5,483 nt of DNA, taken from Acidobacteriota bacterium (lineage in GTDB: Bacteria; Acidobacteriota; Aminicenantia; Aminicenantales; Saccharicenantaceae). Location: positions 1-5,483 of the forward strand of contig DMVN01000161.1 of NCBI GenBank assembly GCA_003476685.1. The letters run 5' to 3'. This document shows, in pieces, positions 1 to 5,483 of this stretch. The notes beneath the pieces are model-generated. The model searched no databases. It saw nothing but the letters and a program-made list of their open reading frames with translations, and had not been told where the DNA came from. Numbering within the stretch: position 1 is the stretch's first letter; each line of letters begins with the position of its first letter. Made by a program: the position numbers and the translations under genes.

Positions 1-44
1 TTCTTAAGCCACCAGCCCAGCGTTTCAGTAACCCAAACTTTTAA

Positions 45-64
45 CTTTCTTTTTCTTTCTTTTT
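45..64 (+). repeat. Perfect 10-bp homopyrimidine tandem repeat
   Basis: The unit CTTTCTTTTT occurs twice back to back (45-54 and 55-64), giving 20 uninterrupted pyrimidines on the + strand in the leader upstream of ilvE. The repeat is read directly. Its role is unknown: it may be simple-sequence drift, or the U-rich tail of a terminator for a gene left of the window, although I see no convincing hairpin before it. Confidence 0.6.
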
Positions 65-186
65 GTGTTATTAGTAATTCTCAAAGCCAGATGTCCGGCA
101 AATGATAACCGAAATTAAAGAGCCGACAGTCGACCCCTTTTTTATTACCTGCACCTCACTTTTTTTAAGCATAAATAATTCTGAAC

Positions 187-192
187 AAGGAG
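187..192 (+). promoter_or_regulatory. Shine-Dalgarno site of ilvE
   Basis: AAGGAG lies 6 nt before the ATG at 199. It fixes this start over the internal Met16 codon, as does the match of the N-terminal region to other BCAT proteins. Confidence 0.8.
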
Positions 193-198
193 TCTTTA

Positions 199-1164
199 AT
201 GTTTGCTAATACCCATTTTAAGAAGGCTAAGAAATACTGGTACATGGGCAAGCTGTATGACTGGTCGGAGGGCATTCTCCACCCCATGATGCACGCCCTC
301 CATTATGGCACCTGTACCTTTGAAGGCATCAGGGCCTACGCCACTGCCAGAGGCCCGGCCATCTTCCGTCTGAAAGAGCACGTTGACCGGTTCTTTCACT
401 CGGCCCAGGTCATCAAGATGAAAGTCCCCTTCACCAAAGAAGAGGTGATAGAAGCCTGCAGGTTGATTGTCCGGGAAAACGAGCTGGACAGCGCCTATAT
501 CAGGCCGTTGCTCTTTTATTCCTACGGCAACCTGGGCCTGGTGCCAAAGTTCTCCCCGGTGGAATTGCTGGTTGGAGCCTGGGAATGGGGAGCTTACCTG
601 GGAGATAGAGCCCAGCAGGGAGTTAAGGCCTGCATTGTTCCCAAGCGCCGGATTCACAACTCCCAGCTCGACCTCTCAGCCAAGCTGGGCGGGGTTTACG
701 TCCAGTCCATGATCAACGGGACCGAAGCCCGGGAACGCGGCTATGACGAAGCCATCTTCCTGAATCTTGAAGGCCGGGTGGCTGAAGGTCCGGGCGAAAA
801 TATCTGCCTCATCAAAAACGGCGTCCTCCACACCAACGACCGCTCAGAATCCATCCTGGAAGGCATAACCAGGACCAGCCTGCTGGAGATTGCGGCCGAG
901 CTCGGTTATAAGACCAAAGTGGCTCCCATAACCAAAGAGGACCTGTTCTCGGCCGACGAAGCTTTCTTCTGCGGCACGGCGGTTGAAGTCACTTCCATCG
1001 TCCAGGTGGCCGATTTCTCGGAAAACCAGGCCAACGGACCGGTCTTTAACATCGGAGACGGGCGGCCGGGCCCTATCACGGCCCGGGTAGCCGAAGAATA
1101 CAGGAGAGTGGTTACCGGTCAGAACCCCAAATTCGAAAAGTGGCTGACCTACGTAAAAGATTGA
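199..1164 (+). CDS. ilvE: Branched-chain amino acid aminotransferase (class IV, PLP-dependent)
   Basis: Cytoplasmic enzyme that transfers the amino group between glutamate and the 2-oxo acids of leucine, isoleucine and valine, the last step of their synthesis and the first of their breakdown. The 321-aa protein is near the length of E. coli IlvE and follows it end to end. Visible landmarks are HALHYGTCTFEGIRAY (32-47), Arg64 in HVDR (PLP phosphate contact), YIRPL (100-104) for the substrate carboxylate, the Schiff-base Lys162 in SAKLGG, Glu196 in EGPGEN (contacts the PLP pyridine nitrogen), GITR (222-225) and the GTAVE turn (259-263). These are L-BCAT hallmarks, unlike D-amino acid transaminase or aminodeoxychorismate lyase of the same fold. 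The start at 199 has AAGGAG 6 nt upstream. The gene appears monocistronic, with no ilvBCD or leu gene beside it. Nothing is missing or broken. Confidence 0.95.
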   Translation: MFANTHFKKAKKYWYMGKLYDWSEGILHPMMHALHYGTCTFEGIRAYATARGPAIFRLKEHVDRFFHSAQVIKMKVPFTKEEVIEACRLIVRENELDSAYIRPLLFYSYGNLGLVPKFSPVELLVGAWEWGAYLGDRAQQGVKACIVPKRRIHNSQLDLSAKLGGVYVQSMINGTEARERGYDEAIFLNLEGRVAEGPGENICLIKNGVLHTNDRSESILEGITRTSLLEIAAELGYKTKVAPITKEDLFSADEAFFCGTAVEVTSIVQVADFSENQANGPVFNIGDGRPGPITARVAEEYRRVVTGQNPKFEKWLTYVKD

Positions 1165-1179
1165 CCTGACCGGCCAGAC

Positions 1180-1222
1180 CGTGGTTGCCAGGTAATTAGA
1201 GTCAGACCACGCCAACTTTTTT
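1180..1222 (+). terminator. Possible weak Rho-independent terminator after ilvE
   Basis: CGTGGT (1180-1185) is complementary to ACCACG (1206-1211) across a 20-nt loop, and six T residues follow at 1217-1222. A small CAAC/GTTG pair flanks the T run itself. The position, 16 nt past the ilvE stop, suits a terminator. The short stem and large loop make it weak. Confidence 0.3.
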
Positions 1223-1503
1223 GTTGCCCAAAATTTGAGGCATATTTAGGCCTTAAAAGTTTGGCTTATGTCCCAAACGTCGATTTTTGCTTAAAATTTT
1301 TCCCGGGCTTTCCTTTATCTGATATGTAATTTTGGACACAGCAAAATCAGCCTGGAAAGGATATTTCAGTCGACCACAACCTCTAAACTTTTTGATATTT
1401 ATTTAATAGCATAGCCCGACGCCATCTACCCAAAACCCAGAACAGTGTCTGGATTTGTCGGGTGAAAAAAAGATATAATTCTCTATCCTTAAAATTCCGT
1501 GAA

Positions 1504-1508
1504 AGAGG
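1504..1508 (+). promoter_or_regulatory. Shine-Dalgarno site that favours the ATG at 1516
   Basis: AGAGG is 7 nt before the ATG at 1516. The in-frame GTG at 1462 has only a weak GGA upstream. The site supports the shorter 723-aa protein, whose signal peptide then begins in the usual way. Confidence 0.55.
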
Positions 1509-1515
1509 CCCCAAA

Positions 1516-1602
1516 ATGAGATTTAAGGCAGCCAGCAAAAAACTTTGGACCATATTTTTGATTTCTTTTACCCTGCTCCTGGCCCTGAGCCTGGCTGAAG
1601 CT
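1516..1602 (+). other. Signal peptide of the DUF2961 protein
   Basis: It encodes residues 1-29: a basic N-region with Lys4, Lys8 and Lys9, a hydrophobic core from Leu10 to Leu26, and an Ala-Glu-Ala cleavage box before Gln30. There is no lipobox cysteine, so a type I signal peptidase substrate is expected rather than a lipoprotein. Confidence 0.8.
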
Positions 1603-3687
1603 CAGAACATACTGTCATCGCTTGGAGAAAAACAGGCTTACCGCAGCAAGCGGATTTCTTCCTTCGACCCGACCGGCGGCAACCGCGATGCCATCAGCAT
1701 CGCCCCCGGCCAGACGGCCATCCTGGCCGACATCAAGGGGCCGGCGGCCATTCACCATATCTGGTTCACCATCTCCGCCGAGGCTTTCTACGGCCGCAAA
1801 CTGGTCCTGCGGATGTACTGGGATGGCGAAGATACCCCGTCGGTGGAGGTGCCGGTGGGCGACTTTTTTGCCGTTGGTCATGGCCTGAACCGCAACCTGG
1901 TTTCGGTTCCGATTGTTCGGTCCTCCGAGGGTCGAGCCCTCAATTGCTACTGGTTTATGCCCTTCCGCTGGTCAGCCCGCATCACCGTCACCAACGAGGG
2001 AAGTCGTCCGGTGGGTTCATTTTATTACTACATCGACTACCGGGAAGTCAGCGACCTCAAGCCCGACGTTCCCTACTTTCATGCCCAGTACCGCCAGGAA
2101 TTCCCCTGCGAGCCGGGCCGGAATTACCTGATTCTGGAAGCCGTGGGCCAGGGCCATTACGTGGGTTGCAACCTGAGTGTCCTGCAGCGGTCGATGGGCT
2201 GGTGGGGTGAGGGCGACGACATGATTTACGTGGACGGGGAAGAGCTTCCCTCTCTCCATGGGACTGGCAGCGAGGATTATTTTTCCGACGCCTGGGGCAT
2301 GAGAGAGGGCAACAACCTTTACTATGGCTGTTCACTCCAGGAAGAAGATTTCCAGGCCGGGGCCAAGGCCACTGTCTACCGTTTTCACCTGCCCGACCCC
2401 ATCCCATTTTTTAAGTCCATCAGGGTAACCATAGAACACGGACACGCCAACGACCGCTCCGATTATTACAGCTCGGTAGCCTACTGGTACCAGACTGAAC
2501 CCCACAAGCCGTTCCCGGCGCTGCCGCCGGCAGACAGGCGATTGCCCTTTGCCCTCGAAACGCCGGATAACTTCGCCCAGCCGCTCTGGGCTAAGGTGGT
2601 CAACGGCGAAACAACTGAGGCGATTTATCAGGACAATGTCAGTGGCGCCAGAATTTCGGCCCCCCTGCTCAACCAGCTTCTAACTGCCTACTATGACCAG
2701 ACCGGGCACCGCTACCAGGCGATAAGCTCCGAGGGTGCCAGCAGCGGCTACCGGGCCAGGTTAAGCCTCAAGGCCAGTTGGCACGATATCTATGACCTCC
2801 AGCTCTATTATCTCAAGGGCCCGGGCCTCGGCAACTGGTCGGTCCTTAAAGAAATCGCGAAGGTAGAAGAAAAAGTTAGCCCGGAAGAAGACCAGGGCGA
2901 CCAGGCTGCAGAAAAGACCGAGGAAGAAAAGAAAACTGAAGAAGAAAAAAAGGAAGAAACCAAGGAAAAGCCGCAGCCGGCCGAGCCAGCCCAGGCCGAG
3001 GAGCCCCAATACCAAACCCTGGCCAGAATCAGCGCCTACCATCCGGAGACGGTCATTGATAGCCTGACCATTAAGGCCCAGGAATTAGGAACCGAAGAGA
3101 ATATTTTCTGGCTGGAGGTTAGCGGAAAAGATACCCGGTCCGCTGGCTACGACCTGGCCATAGTCGGGGTGAATCTTATTCCGACCAGGCAGAATTTCGC
3201 TCTCGACTGGTACCTGATCGGACCATTTGAGGCGCCCGGCATGAATTACCTGACCACACCCTATCCGCCAGAACAGGAAATAAGGCTTAACAGAAACTAC
3301 CAGGGCAAAGGTGGTCTGCCAGTTGCCTGGAAACAGGTCAAGGCCCAGCCCGGCGGCTTCATATCCTTGACCGAACTCCTCAAGCCCAACGAGCAGGCGG
3401 TTGCTTATGGTTTGACTTACCTCTACTCGCCCGAGGACCGGGAAGCTGTTCTGCTCCTCGGAAGCGACGACGGCGTCAGGCTGTGGCTCAACGATGTCCT
3501 GGTCCATACCAACCCCACCTACCGCGGTGCTTATCCCGACCAGGACCGGGTGAAAGTCAACCTGAAAGCTGGCTGGAACAAAGTGCTGATCAAGGTCCTG
3601 CAGGGAGCCGGAGGCTGGGGTTATTACCTGAGGATTCCAGACCCGAAGGGCGAATACCGCTGGAGCGCCCGGCCATCGGCTAAATAG
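1516..3687 (+). CDS. Exported DUF2961 (GH172-type) protein with C-terminal accessory domain
   Basis: Probable extracytoplasmic glycoside hydrolase of the DUF2961 family, now GH172, whose characterised members act on fructofuranose or arabinofuranose linkages; the substrate here is unknown. The 723-aa product opens with a Sec signal peptide (basic start, hydrophobic 10-26, likely cleavage after AEA at 29). The core is about 45-345: SFDPTGGN (49-56), IHHIWFT (79-85), LVLRMYWDGE (96-105), RALNCYWFMPF, YFHAQYR, WWGEGDD with Glu232, HGTGSEDYF with Glu253, IEHGHAN (306-312) and SSVAYWYQ. Glu232 and Glu253 are 21 apart, the spacing I recall for the nucleophile and acid/base (Glu270/Glu291) of Bifidobacterium alphaFFase1. 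A second beta-sandwich (about 350-555) is interrupted by a Glu/Lys-rich segment at 451-498. A C-terminal beta-domain (about 561-716) starts DWYLIGPF and carries SDDGVRLWLN. An in-frame GTG at 1462 would add 18 residues; I prefer 1516 for its AGAGG site and better signal peptide. No sugar transport or other glycosidase gene adjoins it. Confidence 0.88.
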   Translation: MRFKAASKKLWTIFLISFTLLLALSLAEAQNILSSLGEKQAYRSKRISSFDPTGGNRDAISIAPGQTAILADIKGPAAIHHIWFTISAEAFYGRKLVLRMYWDGEDTPSVEVPVGDFFAVGHGLNRNLVSVPIVRSSEGRALNCYWFMPFRWSARITVTNEGSRPVGSFYYYIDYREVSDLKPDVPYFHAQYRQEFPCEPGRNYLILEAVGQGHYVGCNLSVLQRSMGWWGEGDDMIYVDGEELPSLHGTGSEDYFSDAWGMREGNNLYYGCSLQEEDFQAGAKATVYRFHLPDPIPFFKSIRVTIEHGHANDRSDYYSSVAYWYQTEPHKPFPALPPADRRLPFALETPDNFAQPLWAKVVNGETTEAIYQDNVSGARISAPLLNQLLTAYYDQTGHRYQAISSEGASSGYRARLSLKASWHDIYDLQLYYLKGPGLGNWSVLKEIAKVEEKVSPEEDQGDQAAEKTEEEKKTEEEKKEETKEKPQPAEPAQAEEPQYQTLARISAYHPETVIDSLTIKAQELGTEENIFWLEVSGKDTRSAGYDLAIVGVNLIPTRQNFALDWYLIGPFEAPGMNYLTTPYPPEQEIRLNRNYQGKGGLPVAWKQVKAQPGGFISLTELLKPNEQAVAYGLTYLYSPEDREAVLLLGSDDGVRLWLNDVLVHTNPTYRGAYPDQDRVKVNLKAGWNKVLIKVLQGAGGWGYYLRIPDPKGEYRWSARPSAK
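2866..3009 (+). other. Glu/Lys-rich low-complexity segment inside the DUF2961 protein
   Basis: Residues 451-498 are dominated by Glu and Lys, include two adjacent TEEEKK units, and end in a Pro/Ala/Gln/Glu stretch. The DNA is strongly purine-rich on the + strand. On either side the sequence looks like parts of one beta-sandwich (DIYDLQLYYLKGPGLGNW before; ISAYHPETVIDSLTIKAQELG and SAGYDLAIVGVNLIP after). The segment therefore seems to be a charged, probably disordered or helical loop inserted in a domain rather than a spacer between domains. That reading is inference. Confidence 0.7.
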
Positions 3688-3725
3688 GACCGGGGCAGGT
3701 GCTCTCTTTTATAATTTTTTGAGAA

Positions 3726-3750
3726 TTAAACTTAAGCTTAAACTTAAGTT
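3726..3750. repeat. Overlapping direct and inverted AT-rich repeat
   Basis: TTAAACTTAAG occurs at 3726-3736 and again at 3738-3748 (period 12). The same bases form a perfect inverted repeat, AACTTAAG (3729-3736) with CTTAAGTT (3743-3750), around a 6-nt loop. It lies about 40 nt after the DUF2961 stop. Candidate roles are a transcript 3'-end hairpin or a protein-binding palindrome; the stem has only two G-C pairs, so it would be a weak terminator. Confidence 0.55.
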
Positions 3751-3836
3751 CACCTTCAACTTTATGACCAATTCAACACATTATTACAATATTCTTTATT
3801 TCTTCTATTATCTGTTTGTTACGGAAGTTTCATAAT

Positions 3837-3856
3837 AATCATAAGTTATGATTTTT
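3837..3856 (+). terminator. 17-nt perfect palindrome followed by a T run; possible terminator
   Basis: AATCATAA (3837-3844) and TTATGATT (3846-3853) are perfect inverted arms around a single G. As RNA it could form a 6-bp stem with a 5-nt loop, and a T run at 3852-3856 overlaps and follows the right arm on the + strand. The stem has a single G-C pair, so terminator strength is doubtful. An operator-like protein site is the alternative. Confidence 0.3.
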
Positions 3857-3940
3857 CACCGGGGTAATTTTTCTCCAATATTAAGTTTGAGATTTACAAC
3901 ATATATAAATCAAGGAAAAGTAAGGCTGATTAAGACCGCC

Positions 3941-5353
3941 TTAAAATTGGAGAAGCTCTGCCGTCTTCTGTTTGATGATTTCCAGTGCCTGGCGGACATG
4001 CCTTTCTTCGGTCGTCCTCTGTCCCACTACCAGCCTGATGGTGTATTTCCCGTTCAGGGTAGTATGAGTCATAAATACCCGTCCGGTGGCGTTGACCGCC
4101 TCCAGAAGTTGCTGGTTAAACCGGTTCAGTTCTTCTTCCGGTCGGCCGTCATTAAACCTGAAACAAACCAGGCTAAAATAGACCGGGGCCAGGATTTCAT
4201 ACCTCCGGTCCTGCTGCAGTTCGTCCCGGAAAAGCTCGGCTAAATGAATGTGGCGGCGGATAATCTTTTTAATCCCTTCCAGGCCATAACTCCGCAGGAC
4301 AAACCACAACTTCAGGGCCCGGAAACGGCGCCCGAGCTGGATTCCCCAGTCGCGGTAATTTTTGACCACGGCGTCAACGCCGGTTTTCAGATATTCCGGA
4401 TGAATCTCAAAGGTCCGGGTCAGCACCTGCGGGTCCTTAACAAAAAAGGCCGAGCAGTCAAAATTGGTCAGCATCCACTTGTGAGGGTTAAAAACCAGGG
4501 AATCGGCATAATCGGCCCCTTCCAGCGCCCAGCGCTTCTCCGGCAGAATGGCCGCCGTCCCGGCATAAGCAGCATCCACATGAAGCCAGAGCCCGTATTT
4601 CCGGCAGATTTCCCCGATTGGCTTTAGCGGGTCGACCGCCCCGCTGGAGGTGGTGCCGACCGTGGCCACCACGCAGACCGGCTTCAGGCCGGCCCGCAGG
4701 TCGTTCTCAATCGCCCGTTCCAGCTCGCCCGGAATTAAGGCGAATTCATCGTCAACCGGGATGTAGACCAGGTTCTTCTTGCCGAAACCGGCAATTTTGA
4801 CACCCTTCTCCACGCTGGAATGAGCTTCACGGGAGGCATAAACTCTAAGAGCCTGGCTGAACCCGACCTCGTTTACCTCAAAACCGGTGGCTCTTTCTCT
4901 GGCTGCCAGCAGGGCGCAAAGAGTGGCCGTGGAAGCCGTGTCCTGGATAACTCCGGCATAACCTTCTGGCAAACCGATCATCTGCCGCAGCCAGTCCATG
5001 ACCACTTCTTCCAGCTCGGTGGCCGCCGGGGAGGTCTGCCAGACCATGCCCTGCGTTCCCAGGCCAGCCGACAGCAGCTCGCCCAGGATGGAGGCCGGGC
5101 TGTTATTGGAAGGGAAATAGGCAAACCAGCCCGGGTGCTGCCAGTGAGTTATGCCGGGCATAATGATCTTATGGAAATCTTCCAGGACCTGGTCCATTTC
5201 CTCGGGGTGGACCGGGGGCGACGGGGGTAATTTGGATTTGATTTCACCCGGCTGGACGGTTGATTTGACCGGGTATTTCTCGGCCTTTTCCAGGTAATCA
5301 GCCACCCAGTCTATCAATTCATAGCCATATTTCCTGAATTTTTCTTTGTCCAT
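3941..5353 (-). CDS. Group II PLP-dependent decarboxylase, aromatic-L-amino-acid decarboxylase type
   Basis: Predicted cytoplasmic enzyme that decarboxylates an L-amino acid, most likely aromatic, to the amine; the exact substrate cannot be read from sequence. The 470-aa protein matches animal AADC nearly throughout. HWQHPGWFAYFPSNNSPA (70-87) and the TSPAATELEEVVMDWL segment (107-122) form the N-terminal and substrate regions. His178 in REAHSS corresponds to the ring-stacking His192, ATVGTT (230-235) follows, Asp260 in HVDAAYAG binds the pyridine nitrogen, and Lys292 in NPHKW forms the Schiff base. Tyr321 in HPEYLK lies 29 residues after that lysine, as Tyr332 does after Lys303 in human AADC; this favours decarboxylation over the aldehyde-forming variants that carry Phe. 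LGRRFRALKLWFVLRSYG (340-357) is also conserved. The start at 5353 has GGAGG 7 nt upstream; an ATG at 5425 would add 24 residues with no family match. The gene is convergent with the DUF2961 gene and has no visible partner. Confidence 0.92.
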   Translation of the reverse strand: MDKEKFRKYGYELIDWVADYLEKAEKYPVKSTVQPGEIKSKLPPSPPVHPEEMDQVLEDFHKIIMPGITHWQHPGWFAYFPSNNSPASILGELLSAGLGTQGMVWQTSPAATELEEVVMDWLRQMIGLPEGYAGVIQDTASTATLCALLAARERATGFEVNEVGFSQALRVYASREAHSSVEKGVKIAGFGKKNLVYIPVDDEFALIPGELERAIENDLRAGLKPVCVVATVGTTSSGAVDPLKPIGEICRKYGLWLHVDAAYAGTAAILPEKRWALEGADYADSLVFNPHKWMLTNFDCSAFFVKDPQVLTRTFEIHPEYLKTGVDAVVKNYRDWGIQLGRRFRALKLWFVLRSYGLEGIKKIIRRHIHLAELFRDELQQDRRYEILAPVYFSLVCFRFNDGRPEEELNRFNQQLLEAVNATGRVFMTHTTLNGKYTIRLVVGQRTTEERHVRQALEIIKQKTAELLQF

Positions 5354-5360
5354 GGGCCAT

Positions 5361-5365
5361 CCTCC
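5361..5365 (-). promoter_or_regulatory. Shine-Dalgarno site that sets the decarboxylase start at 5353
   Basis: Read on the minus strand, GGAGG sits 7 nt before the ATG at 5353-5351. This and the family-like N-terminus (MDKEKFRKYGYELIDWVADY) argue against the longer frame from 5425. Confidence 0.8.
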
Positions 5366-5483
5366 AGAAAATCGGGTTGATCCGGGCGATTTTAAGCTCG
5401 AATTCTGTTTTTTCCAGGCCTTCACTCGTATTTTAATACCAGGAAAGCCTAAAATTAAAGCCTTGGCTTCAAAAATCTGCTTT

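Larger units (their letters stand above)
1165..1515. other. AT-rich intergenic spacer between ilvE and the DUF2961 gene
   Basis: About 350 nt clearly more AT-rich than the flanking genes. I see no convincing coding frame, tRNA or riboswitch. It contains a weak terminator candidate near 1180-1222 and a 6-bp stem GTTTGG/CCAAAC (1259-1264 with 1273-1278). A very AT-rich stretch at about 1385-1412 is a plausible place for the promoter of the downstream gene, but no hexamer pair is good enough to call. If the GTG at 1462 is the real start of the next gene, the spacer ends at 1461. Confidence 0.5.
3688..3940. other. AT-rich spacer between convergent genes
   Basis: This 253-nt stretch lies between the 3' ends of the DUF2961 gene (+) and the decarboxylase gene (-). 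It is strongly AT-rich and holds two palindromes, listed separately. I see no gene in it. Termination of both transcripts would be expected here, but no classical GC-stem-plus-T-run terminator is visible. Confidence 0.6.

Noticed and set aside
92..143. Bulged 7-bp stem (TGTC-CGGC with GCCGACA) upstream of ilvE, with a T6 run at 138-143, as an attenuator or terminator
   Set aside because: The loop is 22 nt, the stem has a bulge, and 9 nt separate it from the T run. No leader peptide with Leu/Ile/Val codons or T-box features is visible.
172..179. AATAAT (174-179) as a -10 box for ilvE
   Set aside because: It would put the transcription start at the Shine-Dalgarno site, and no acceptable -35 lies at 16-18 nt spacing.
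1259..1288. GTTTGG/CCAAAC hairpin (1259-1264, 1273-1278) with T5 at 1284-1288 as a terminator
   Set aside because: The 6-bp stem is followed by 5 non-T bases and only a short T run in a T-rich region. It is weaker than the candidate nearer ilvE and fits chance.
127..1375. Shared 9-mer CAGTCGACC at 127-135 and 1367-1375 upstream of ilvE and of the DUF2961 gene, as a common operator
   Set aside because: A 9-mer shared between spacers of this size is not unlikely by chance, the distances to the two starts differ, and the flanks do not match.
2761..3042. Minus-strand reading frame of 93 codons rich in Leu and Phe that looks like a membrane protein
   Set aside because: It is the reverse complement of the Glu/Lys-rich coding segment of the DUF2961 gene. 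GAA and AAG codons read backwards give Phe and Leu.
3848..5230. Several plus-strand open frames opposite the decarboxylase gene
   Set aside because: They are shadows of a fully conserved minus-strand gene. None resembles a known protein or has a good ribosome binding site.
199..5353. A biosynthetic or defence gene cluster joining the three genes
   Set aside because: Spacing, strand and predicted locations (two cytoplasmic PLP enzymes and one exported glycosidase-like protein) give no support for a shared system.
5436..5483. AAGCC-TT-GGCTT palindrome at the right edge as a terminator or operator
   Set aside because: A two-base loop and a 5-bp stem at the window edge, without enough sequence beyond it to judge.

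Overview
The window reads as ordinary bacterial chromosome. It holds three complete, well-spaced protein genes and AT-rich spacers. The coding sequence is GC-rich with clear reading frames and ordinary Shine-Dalgarno sites. No RNA gene, insertion sequence, phage gene, integrase or CRISPR array is visible. The DUF2961 protein with a Glu/Lys-rich linker and a C-terminal 'DWYLIGPF' beta-sandwich module resembles exported proteins of Acidobacteriota or Aminicenantes-type lineages. That placement is my inference from protein style and is weak.

Layout. Positions 1-198 are an AT-rich leader with a perfect 10-bp homopyrimidine tandem repeat, followed by the ribosome binding site of a branched-chain amino acid aminotransferase (ilvE, 199-1164, +). 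Positions 1165-1515 are a roughly 350-nt AT-rich spacer with a weak terminator candidate just after ilvE. Positions 1516-3687 (+) encode an exported DUF2961/GH172-type protein of 723 aa. It has a signal peptide, a catalytic-type core with two glutamates 21 residues apart, a beta-sandwich apparently interrupted by a Glu/Lys-rich segment, and a C-terminal accessory domain. Positions 3688-3940 separate two convergent genes and contain two AT-rich palindromes. Positions 3941-5353 (-) encode a group II PLP-dependent decarboxylase close to aromatic-L-amino-acid decarboxylase. The last 130 nt are its upstream region.

How the genes relate. I see no operon: two genes on the + strand are separated by a long spacer, and the third is convergent. 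IlvE and the decarboxylase are both cytoplasmic PLP enzymes of amino acid metabolism, but nothing here links them in one pathway. The DUF2961 protein should act outside the cytoplasm on furanose-containing glycans. No previously undescribed system is evident. The items most worth a second look are the domain architecture of the DUF2961 protein, the unassigned substrate of the decarboxylase, and the palindromes between the convergent genes.
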